Source of the DNA: Antedon mediterranea
Taxonomy: Eukaryota > Echinodermata > Crinoidea > Comatulida > Antedonidae
Assembly: GCF_964355755.1 (NCBI RefSeq)
Contig: NC_092678.1
Span: 25,152,365 to 25,216,364, forward strand
Length of the DNA stretch: 64,000 nt
Direction: 5' to 3'
Below are positions 30,726 to 40,492 of the stretch, piece by piece. The notes below the pieces were generated by a model. It was not told where the DNA came from. It saw only the letters and a list, made by a program, of their open reading frames with translations, and made no database searches. The position numbers and the translations under genes are program-made. How positions within the stretch are numbered: position 1 is the first letter of the stretch; each line of letters begins with the position of its first letter.

Positions 30726-32885
30726 ATGGCTAACAGTGGTGATTTGGCTAAATTTCTAGAAGATATCGATGAGAAGGTTCTAGAGTGCCAAATATGCTTA
30801 AATAGACTACATGAACCCAGAACCTTAACATGTCTTCACAGCTTCTGTTTTGGTTGTCTTGACAACTGGTTGGAGAAAAATAAGAAAGAAACCTGTCCAA
30901 CTTGCTCCAAATCTTATCAGATTCCAGAGGGCGGTTTAAAGAAATTACCACCAAACACATTTCTGAATAATCTATTAGAAACAATTGAACAATTTACAAA
31001 TACAGATCAGATGAAATGTCTCTGTGGAAAGGAAAATGAAACTAAATATTACTGTCAAGATTGCAGACAATATTTGTGCCATGATTGTAGTGATGCTCAT
31101 AAGAAATATAGACTTTTTAAAAATCATACATTGCATGCCGTGGAAGAAGTTCAATCTATGAGTATCAGTGAAATCAATGCCATGCACCCACCTCTGTGTT
31201 CCATCCACCATGAACCCTTAACAGTGTTTTGTAAAATATGCGATGTTGCCATATGTATTCACTGTTCAATCATGGATCACAAGGAATGGGAAGGAAAAGA
31301 CAAACACATAACCATCAGCATAACAGATGCATTTAAAATATTTACACAAAAATCAGAAGAATTGGAGAAAGTTGCTAAACAATGTACAGATAATTTAAAT
31401 GATGATCTTAAAGTAATGACAGATCATGTTAAGAAACTAGATGAAAAGAGGGAGGAGAGTTTGAGAGGAATTGAAAATCATGTAGAGGAATTGGTAAGAA
31501 GAATAAAAGACAGTGGAGACAAACTAAAGAGTGAAGTGGAGGCAATGTACAAAATAAAGAGGAAAGCAACTGATGCTGATATAGAGGATGTGACAACGAC
31601 TGTATCGTATATAAACACAAACATCAATTTGCTGCATCACCTAAAGAAGGGCAACGAAGCAACAGCAATATTATCAGGTAATAATGTTATTAGAATACTG
31701 GATGAAAGGGTCAAAACAGCTTCTAAAACAAAATATGATGGGAATGCAGAGATTAACTTTGTTAAAAACAATCAACAAATTGCTTCATTGAACGAGAATA
31801 TAGGAATGATTACAGACTCAAGGGAAGCAGACTGCTTTGAAATAAGAGGAGCTGAGAGCATGACGACAGGACAAACAATTGATGTTAAAATAATTAAAAC
31901 TGATGAATGTGAAATAAATGCAAAAGACATAAAAGCTACATTGACACAACCAACAGGAGAAACTATCATCCCTGAAGTAGAAAAAAACATCAATGGTGAC
32001 TATACTGTGATAGGTAGATGTACAAGTGCAGGGATTTGCAAGGTTGATGTTATAGTAGATGGTAAACACATTAAGAAGTCACCAATGAATATCAAAGTAG
32101 AGAAAGAAGGACTATTAAAGATTATAAAAATAGATAATGTTAAAGAAGTTCAAGGTGTAGTTAAATATGGAGACGACTGCTTGCTTATTTCATGTCAAGA
32201 TAATGCCATTCACAAATACAAGCAAAACATCGTTAAGGTTACATTATTAGAAGGTGTGCAAGTAAACAGAATGTTCATAATGAACAATGGTAATATAGCA
32301 TTCAGTGATTGGGGTAATAAATGCATCACATTATGCACTATGAATGGTGAGTTGGTTAAATCATTTGGTAAGGGAGTGTTGACATATCCATGGGGCTTAT
32401 ATGTGGATGAAGCATCACATGTCATGTATGTAGCTAATAATAATAATGTAGTCATGTTTAACATTGAGAGTGGCAAGCTGATTAAGAAAATAGCAGAATG
32501 TGATGTTACGGGTTTTGAATTTGTAAATATCATTGATGTCACCCTTACAAGACAGGGACATATTCTTGTACTGTACCATAACCAACATTGCTTAAAACTA
32601 TTTGATAATGAGGGAAAGTTGATGAAGGTCATTGTCAATGAGGGTGGTGAAGATGGTACGGTGATGTACCCAAGAGGAGTAGTGGTTGATGGTGATGACA
32701 ATATCATAATATCAAGTGACCACAAACTACAGCTATTTAGTAATAGTGGAAAGTTCATTAAAATGATTGATAAAGAAGAAGATGAAATCACCTGTCCTTT
32801 TGGATTATGCATCATATCACACCATCCACGTAGAGTAGCAGTGGCAAATTATGGTGATAATACAATAAAAATATTTAATTATTAA
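30726..32885 (+). CDS. TRIM2/3/71-like RING-B-box-filamin-NHL protein, copy 3
   Basis: Intact single exon of 719 codons. RING, B-box 1 (CLCGKENETKYYCQDC), B-box 2 (PLCSIHHEPLTVFCKICDVAICIHC), coiled coil, filamin repeat (GDYTVIGRCTSAGICKVDV) and NHL propeller are all present. It lacks a short segment in the first NHL blade (YKQNIVKVTL where others have YKQSGENIGKVTL). The acceptor GTTCACAG lies 11 bases before the ATG. Its upstream region is class A (as copies 2 and 6). Its stop context and 3' UTR (TAATACATTAGTATGCTCC) match copy 4 and the fragment at 38470, which points to a recombinant origin. Confidence 0.93.
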   Translation: MANSGDLAKFLEDIDEKVLECQICLNRLHEPRTLTCLHSFCFGCLDNWLEKNKKETCPTCSKSYQIPEGGLKKLPPNTFLNNLLETIEQFTNTDQMKCLCGKENETKYYCQDCRQYLCHDCSDAHKKYRLFKNHTLHAVEEVQSMSISEINAMHPPLCSIHHEPLTVFCKICDVAICIHCSIMDHKEWEGKDKHITISITDAFKIFTQKSEELEKVAKQCTDNLNDDLKVMTDHVKKLDEKREESLRGIENHVEELVRRIKDSGDKLKSEVEAMYKIKRKATDADIEDVTTTVSYINTNINLLHHLKKGNEATAILSGNNVIRILDERVKTASKTKYDGNAEINFVKNNQQIASLNENIGMITDSREADCFEIRGAESMTTGQTIDVKIIKTDECEINAKDIKATLTQPTGETIIPEVEKNINGDYTVIGRCTSAGICKVDVIVDGKHIKKSPMNIKVEKEGLLKIIKIDNVKEVQGVVKYGDDCLLISCQDNAIHKYKQNIVKVTLLEGVQVNRMFIMNNGNIAFSDWGNKCITLCTMNGELVKSFGKGVLTYPWGLYVDEASHVMYVANNNNVVMFNIESGKLIKKIAECDVTGFEFVNIIDVTLTRQGHILVLYHNQHCLKLFDNEGKLMKVIVNEGGEDGTVMYPRGVVVDGDDNIIISSDHKLQLFSNSGKFIKMIDKEEDEITCPFGLCIISHHPRRVAVANYGDNTIKIFNY

Positions 32886-34548
32886 TACATTAGTATGCTC
32901 CATCCAGAAATATTTATAGTTTTCAAGTTCAATATTTTTGTTAATTCTGTTAATTTCAGTTTTTCAAGTTATAGTTTCTCTTTGTTAACTGGTGTATTGA
33001 AAATATTGAAAGAAAATTAGTGTTAAAAAGGTAAATTAGACATCAATTACCGTATTTATTCTAATAAATGCAACATCCCACCCCCCCCCCCCCCCCTGGA
33101 ATAAACGCACGCCCGTCAAATAAACTCCCCCTTGAATATAACCATAATATTATTTCCTTAAATAGATGCCACACCACTTGCTTATGTACACAATATTGTT
33201 ACCATAATTACACCCATAAAATAAACACTTCCCTCTAAAAAAAACCGTGCTGAACAATAAACACCCCAAGAAATTTATTCCAATAAACACAGTATGTAAA
33301 TGGTTTCGATTATTTCATCTCTTAAATTCCAAGTAATTGTAATTTATATATGCAATGAGTCCTATATTCTCATTAATTTTAATTAATTTTTAATATCTTG
33401 TATTTTTACATAGTGAAATACAGTATATAATATAACAAAAGTATATTATTTAAAAATTGTTTGACTTCTTTTTATCCAAACAATTACCATTTATATTAAT
33501 AAAGTCTGAAATAATATAGTGTAATATTTTACATTTTATTATATAATTCACACAATATAATATGTATAATACATCAGTTCTAAAAATAGATTTTCTCAAT
33601 GGGACGGAAGTTGTACCAGTGACCTATTGTACTGCAAGAAAACTGAGTTTTGATTGGCTGATAGTTACTGTCATATCTGAATAAATTATGACGAATTCTG
33701 ATTCGCAATTAAATTACGATAATCAGGCAGGGCGTTTACGGTTTTCTCATTCATTAAGTTTTGCATCTCATTTTGTCCTGTACGGAAAAAGGTAAATATC
33801 TGCTAAAATTGAACTTATATTTTGATTAATTATGATATTTTAGCATCATCTAGTATAAGTGTATTACTATGTATAATCAAATTTAAGCCTACGATGTTTA
33901 ACTTGACATTACATCGTTTTATATCTAGCTAGCTAGGCTAGAGGCTCAGACCACTGACTGACGTGCACTGAGAGATGCACTAGGCTACTACTACTACCCA
34001 CTACTAGCTACTACTCTACTAGGCCTATATGCTAGGCACTCTTTACATTAACATGATGATGAGAGTGGAGATCATTTATTAGAGCAGAATTGTTGGACAC
34101 TGTGCTAATTAGGCTTAGAATAGGCCTAGCCTACTACAATATAATATAATAAGTATCACCATAATAATATAATATAGGCCTAATAATAGTAGGCCTACTC
34201 TAGTAGTGTAGAAAGAAATGCACGTACAGGTAATAAATGTTATTTAAGGTTAGTCTGGTAAATTCTGAAATATTTCGCCCACGCCCCAAAAAATGGGAAG
34301 GCATGCTAAATATGTATAAGTAGTAATATTATTTGTTGTTTTGTCATGAATTTGTTTTCATTTACGGTAAGTTATATACATATTTTTGTAAATTCTTTTC
34401 TACTGAGGGAATTTGATGATTTTTATGTTGGGTGCATTAGAACATGTGAACAAATGTGGAATGGTGAAATAAAGTTTATGTACCAAAATTATTTTTTTAA
34501 ATTCTTTTTACACATTTAGAATAATTTTTGTTCACAGATTAACTCAAG
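32886..34548 (+). repeat. Tandem-array spacer unit before TRIM copy 4, with class B promoter
   Basis: This spacer is repeated almost completely at 38806-40492 and in part at 36717-38469. It holds a C-rich segment of decayed AATAAACNCC repeats (33060-33290). An inverted CCAAT box (TTTGATTGGCTGATAG at about 33650) follows. A conserved stretch then ends GTCCTGTACGGAAAAAG|GTAAAT (donor at 33792), a probable non-coding first exon. An acceptor (GTTCACAG) precedes copy 4. AGGCCTA-rich DNA lies at 33930-34200. No other gene. Confidence 0.65.
33640..33791 (+). promoter_or_regulatory. Candidate class B promoter and first exon of TRIM copy 4
   Basis: GAGTTTTGATTGGCTGATAG (an inverted CCAAT box) and the downstream GTACGGAAAAAG|GTAAAT splice donor are conserved before copy 4, the fragment (donor at 37830) and copy 5 (donor at 39714). 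They are absent before copies 2, 3 and 6. The intron to the acceptor near 34538 would be about 750 bp. Confidence 0.45.
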
Positions 34549-36716
34549 ATGGCTACCGGTGGTGATTTGGCTAAATTTCTAGAAGATATCGATGAGAAGG
34601 TTCTAGAGTGTCAAATATGCTTAAATAGACTACATGAACCCAGAACCTTAACATGTCTTCACAGCTTCTGTTTGGGTTGTCTTGACAACTGGTTGAAGTC
34701 AAATAATAAAGAAACTTGTCCAACTTGCTCCAAATCTTATCAGATTCCTGAGGGTGGGTTAGAGAAATTGCCACCCAACACATTTCTGAATAATCTACTA
34801 GAAACAATTGAAAAATTTACAAATACAGATCAGATAAAATGTATTTGTGGAAAAGAAGGTCAATCTAAAACCTACTGTCAAGATTGCAGACAATATTTGT
34901 GCCACGATTGTAGTGATGCTCATAAGAATATTCCAGCTTGCAAAAATACACGTTGCATTCAGTGGAAGATGTTCAATCTATGAGTATTAGTGAAATCAAT
35001 GCCATGCACCCGCCTCTGTGTTCCATCCACAACGAACCCTTAACTGTGTTTTGCAAAATATGCGATGTTGCCATTTGTATACACTGTTTATACATGGACC
35101 ACAAAGAATGGGAAGGAAAAGACAAACACACCATAATCAGCATAACGGACGCGTTTAAAACATTTAAACAAACATCAACTGAATTGGAGAAAGTTGCTAA
35201 GCAATGTACAGATAGATTAAATGATGACCTTAAAGTAATGACTGATCATGTAAAGAAACTAGATGAAAAGAGGGAAAAGAGTTTGAGAGGAATTGAAAAC
35301 CATGTAGAGGAATTGGTAACAAGAATAAAAGACAGTGGAGACAAATTGAAGAGTGAAGTGGAGGCAATGTACAAAATAAAGAGGAAGGCAACTGATGCTG
35401 ACATAGAGGATGTGACAACGACTTTATCGTATATAAACACTAACATCAATTTGCTGCATCACCTAAAGAAGAGCAACGAAGCAAGGGCAATGTTATCTGG
35501 TAATAATGTTGTTAGAATACTGGGTGAAAGGGTCAAAGCAGCTTCTAAAACAAAATATGATGGAAATGCAAATATTAACTTTGTTAAAAACAATCAACAA
35601 ATTGCTTCATTGAACGAGGATATTGGAATGGTTACAGAATCAAGGGAAGCAGACTGCTTTGAAATAAGAGGAGCTGAGAGCATGACGACAGGACAAACGA
35701 TTGATGTTAAAATAATTAAAACTGATGAATGTGAAATAAATGCAAAAGACATAAAAGCTACATTGACACAACCAACAGGAAAAACTATCATCCCTGAAGT
35801 AGAAGAAGACATCAATGGTGACTATACTGTGATAGGAAGATGTACAAGTGCTGGGATTTGCAAGATTGATGTTAGAGTTGATGGTGAACACATTAAGAAG
35901 TCACCAATGAATATCAAAGTAGAGAAAGAAGGATTATTAAAAACTATAAAAATAGATAATGTTAAAGAAGTTGAAAATGTAGTTAAATATGGAGACGACT
36001 GCTTGCTTGTTTCATGTCTAGACAATGCCATTCACAAATACAAGCAATCAGGTGAAATCATCGGTACGGTTACACTATCAGAAGGTGTGAAAGTAAACAG
36101 AATGTACACAATGAACAATGGTAATATAGCATTCAGTGATTTTGGTAATAAATGCATCACATTATGCACTATGAATGGCGAGATGGTTAAATCATTTGGT
36201 AAGGGAGTGTTGGTAAGTCTATGGGGTATCCATGTGGATGAAGCATCACGTGTCATGTATGTAGCTAATCATTTCAATATAGCCATGTTTAACATTGAAA
36301 GTGGCAAGCTCATTAAGGAAATAGCAACATGTGATGTTACGGGTTTTAAAATTGTAAATATCATGGATGTCACCCTTACAAGACAAGGACATATTCTAGT
36401 ACTTTACCATAACCAACATTGCTTAAAACTATTTGATAATGAGAGAAAGTTGATGAAGGTCCTTGTCAGTGAGGGTGATGAAGATGGTAAGGTGAAGCGC
36501 CCCAATGGAGTAGTAGTAGATGATGATGACAATATCATTATATCAAGTTGGCACAAACTACAGCTATTTAGTAATAGTGGAAAGTTTATTAAAAGGATTG
36601 ATAAAAAAGAAGATGGAATAAAAAATCCTCAGGGATTATGCATCATATCACACCATCCACGTAGAGTAGCAGTGGCAAATAAAGGTGATAATACAGTAAA
36701 AATATTTAATTATTAA
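34549..36716 (+). pseudogene. TRIM2/3/71-like copy 4, frameshifted in B-box 1
   Basis: It is open from 34549 to about 34945, then from 34938 in another frame to 36716. Compared with copy 5, the run AAAAATCACAAGTTGCAT has become AAAAATACACGTTGCAT, a net loss of one base at about 34947-34953. This destroys the last histidines of B-box 1. Everything else (RING, B-box 2, coiled coil, filamin, NHL) is intact and without stops, so the lesion is either recent or a sequencing error. Translation from 34549 would give a 144-residue RING/B-box fragment. The 5' flank is class B, the 3' flank as copy 3. Confidence 0.8.
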
Positions 36717-38469
36717 TACATTAGTATGCTCCATCCAGAAATATTTATAGTTTTCAAGTTCAATATTTTTGTTAATTTTGTTAATTTAAGTTTTTCAAGT
36801 TATAGTTTCTCTTTGTTTACTGGTGTATTGAAAATATTGAAAGAAAATTAGTTTTTAAAAGTAAATTAGAAATCATTGTATTTATTCAAATAAAAGCCCT
36901 TCCCCTCGAATAAACTCCCCTCTCGAATAAACTCCCCTCTTGATCGAATAAACTCCCCTCTTGATCGAATAAACGCCCCTCTTGATCGAATAAACGCCCC
37001 TCTCGATCGAATAAACGCCCCTCTCGATCGAATGAACTCCCCTCTCGAATGAACTCCCCTCTCGAATGAACTCCCCTCTCGAAAAACTCCCCCTCCCCCC
37101 CCCCCCGCCCTCGAATATACGCCCCTCTCTAATAAACGCCCCTCTAAACAACCCTCTCGAATAAACTCTCCTCGAATACAACCATAATATTATTTCCTCA
37201 AATAAACGCCCTACCACATGCATACACATCATTGTTACCATATTACACCCAAAAATAAACACTTCCCCCGAATAATGCTTTCCTCTAATAAACCCTCCTA
37301 AACAATAAACGCCCCAAGGAATTTATTCCAATAAATACAGTATGTAAATGGTTTCAATTATTTCATCTCCTAAGTAATTGTAATTAATTATATATGCAAT
37401 GAGTCCTTTATTCTCATTAATTTTTATTAATTTTAAATATCTTCTATAATATCTATCTATAGTATAATAATATATCTATAATATCTCCTTTATAATATAT
37501 CTATTTTTACATAGTGAAATACAGTATATAATATAATACAAGTTTAGTATTTAAAAATTGTTGAGGCTGAAATGATATAGTGTAATATTTTATATTTTAT
37601 TTTAATTTACATAATTATAATATATCGGTTAAAAAAATAGATTTACTCAATGGGCCGGAAGTTGTACCAGTAACCTATTGTACTGCAAGAAGACTGAGTT
37701 TTGATTGGCTGATAGTTACTGTAATATCTGAATAAATTATGACGAATTCTGACTCGCAATAATTACGATAAACCGGGCGTTCCCATCCATTATTTTTGCA
37801 TCTCATTCTGTCCTCCTGTACGGAAAAAGGTAAATATCTGCTGAAATTTAACTTGTATTTTGCTTAATTAGGATATTTTAGCATCACCTAGTATAAGTGT
37901 ATTACTATGTAATTACTATGCATAATCAAATTTAAGCCTAAGATGTTTAACTTGACATATACATCGTTTTATATCTAGCTAGGAGGCTCAGACCACTGAC
38001 TGTGCACTCACTGAGAGATGCACTACTACTACTACTACTACTAATAGCTACTATTCTACTAGGCCTAGGCTAGGCACTCTTTACATGAGTGGAGATCATT
38101 CATTAGAGCAGACTTTCTGTGCTAATTAGCCTTCGACTACTAGCCTACTATAATATAATAATATTAATAGTACTCTGTAGAAATGCATGTACAGGTAATA
38201 AATGTTACTTAAGGTTTAAATTCTGAAATATTTCGCCCACGCCCCAAAAAAATGGGAAGACATGCAGAATATGTATAAGTAGTAATATTATTTGTTGTTT
38301 TGTCATGAATTTGTTTTCATTTACGGTAAGTTATATAGGTACATATTTTTGTAAATTTTTTTCGACTGAGGGAATTTGATGATTTTTATGTTGGGTGCAT
38401 TAGAACATGTAAACAAATGTGGAATGGTGAATAGAAGTTTATGTACCAAAATATCTTCTTTTCTTTCTT
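36717..38469 (+). repeat. Tandem-array spacer before the TRIM fragment
   Basis: Diverged copy of the spacer at 32886-34548, with the class B promoter segment (CCAAT at about 37703, donor at 37830). It includes a longer minisatellite at 36890-37290. No complete gene. Confidence 0.65.
36890..37290. repeat. AATAAACNCCCCTCTCGATCG-like minisatellite
   Basis: Irregular tandem units of about 17-23 bases (GAATAAACTCCCCTCTTGAT, GAATGAACTCCCCTCTC), with a C-run at 37093-37107. The reverse strand is open for 126 codons (repeating GVYSIERGVYS), which is an artefact of the repeat. Shorter decayed versions lie at 33060-33290 and 38980-39200. Confidence 0.85.
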
Positions 38470-38805
38470 CAAGGACATATTCTTGTACTGTACCATTACC
38501 AGAATTGTTTAAAACAATTTGATAATGAGGGAAAGTTGATGAAGGTCCTTGTTAGTGAGGGTGATGAAGATGGTAAGGTGACGTACCCAAGAGGAGTAGT
38601 AGTTGATGATGATGATGACAATATCATTATATCAAGTTGGCACAAACTACAGCTATTTAGTAATAGTGGAAAGTTTATTAAAAGGATTGATAAAGAAGAA
38701 GATGGAATCAGCTATCCTTTTGGATTATGCATCTTATCACACCATCCACGTAGAGTAGCAGTGGCAAATGGTGGTGATAAAACAGTAAAAATATTTAATT
38801 ATTAA
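38470..38805 (+). pseudogene. TRIM-NHL C-terminal fragment (about 111 codons)
   Basis: Homology starts abruptly at AAGGACATATTCTTGTACTG, which in intact copies lies about three quarters of the way through the CDS. It runs in frame to the normal stop codon (KTVKIFNY). It covers only the last NHL blades. RING, B-boxes, coiled coil and filamin repeat are absent, because the class B upstream spacer is joined directly to this point after a short TTCTTTTCTTTCTTC tract. An internal deletion of about 1.8 kb explains it. It is not expected to make a working TRIM protein. Confidence 0.88.
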
Positions 38806-40492
38806 TACATGCTAGTATGCTCCATCCAGAAATATTTATAGTTTTCAAGTACAATATTTTTGTTAATTGTGTTAATTTAAGTTTTTCAAGTTATAGTTTC
38901 TCTTTGTTAACTGGTGTATTGAAAATATTGAAAGAAAATTAGTGTTAAAAAGGTAAATTAGACATCAATTACCGTATTTATTCGAATAAATGCAACATCC
39001 CCACCACCCCCCCCCCCCTGGAATAAACGCACGCCCCGTCAAATAAACTCCCACTTGAATATAACCATAATATTATTTCCTTAAATAGATGCCACACCAC
39101 TTGCTTATGTACACAATATTGTTACCATAATTACACCCATAAAATAAACACTTCCCTCTAAAAAAAACCGTGCTGAACAATAAACACCACAAGAAATTTA
39201 TTCCAATAAATACAGTATGTAAATGGTTTCGATTATTTCATCTCTTAAATTCCAAGTAATTGTAATTTATATATGCAATGAGTCCTATATTCTCATTAAT
39301 TTTAATTAATTTTTAATATCTTGTATTTTTACATAGTGAAATACAGTATATAATATAACAAAAGTATATTATTTAAAAATTGTTTGACTTCTTTTCATCC
39401 AAACAATTACCATTTATATTAATAAAGTCTGAAATGATATAGTGTAATATTTTACATTTTATTATATAATTCACACAATATAATATGTATAATACATCGG
39501 TTCTAAAAATAGATTTTCTCAATGGGACGGAAGTTGTACCAGTGACCTATTGTACTGCAAGAAGACTGAGTTTTGATTGGCTGATAGTTACTGTCATATC
39601 TGAATAAATTATGACGAATTCTGATTCCAATTAAATTACGATAAACAGGCAGGGCGTTTACGGTTTTCTCATTCATTAAGTTTTGCATCTCATTTTGTCC
39701 TGTACGGAAAAAGGTAAATATCTGCTGAAATTAAACTTGTATTTTGATTAATTATGATATTTTAGCATCATCTAGTATATAAGTGTATTACTATGTATAA
39801 TCCAATTTAAGCTTACGATGTTTAACTTGACATTACATCGTTCTATATCTAGCTAGCTAGGCTAGAGGCTCAGACCACTGACTGTGCACTGAGAGATGCA
39901 CTAGGCTACTACTACTACCCACTACTAGCTACTACTCTACTAGGCCTATATGCTAGGCACTCTTTACATTAACATGATGATGAGAGTGGAGATCATTTAT
40001 TAGAGCAGAATTGTTGGACACTGTGCTAATTAGGCTTAGACTAGGCCTAGCCTACTACAATATAATATAATAAGTATCACCATAATAATATAATATAGGC
40101 CTAATAATAGTAGGCCTACTCTGTAGTAGTGTAGAAAGAAATGCACGTACAGGTAATAAATGTAATTTAAGGTTAGTCTGGTAAATTCTGAAATATTTCG
40201 CCCACGCCCCAAAAAATGGGACGGCATGCTGAATATGTATAAGTAGTACTATTATTTGTTGTTTTGTCATGAATTTGTTTTCATTTATGGTAAGTTATAT
40301 AGGTACATATTTTTGTAAATTTTTTTCTACTGAGGGAATTTGATGATTTTTATGTTGGGTGCATTGTATTAGAACATGTAAACAAATGTGGAATGGTGAA
40401 ATAAAGTTTATGTACCAAAATATCTTCTTTTTTTTCTTCTTTTTTTTTCTTTTTACCATTTACAATAATTTTTGTTCACAGATTAACTCAAG
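38806..40492 (+). repeat. Tandem-array spacer before TRIM copy 5, with class B promoter
   Basis: It is nearly identical to 32886-34548, including the C-run (39001-39018), the CCAAT element (about 39573) and the GTACGGAAAAAG|GTAAAT donor (39714). A pyrimidine tract and acceptor TTTTTGTTCACAG lie just before copy 5. The high similarity indicates a recent duplication of the unit spacer plus TRIM. Short ORFs here are chance. Confidence 0.7.

Noticed and set aside
32210-32815. 201-codon minus-strand ORF opposite TRIM copy 3, with similar ones opposite the other copies
   Set aside because: Shadow ORFs of the TRIM NHL region, recurring only because the TRIM copies are similar.
36882-37262. 126-codon minus-strand ORF with repeating GVYSIERGVYS
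   Set aside because: Reading of the AATAAACNCCCC minisatellite; no start context, no homologue recognised.
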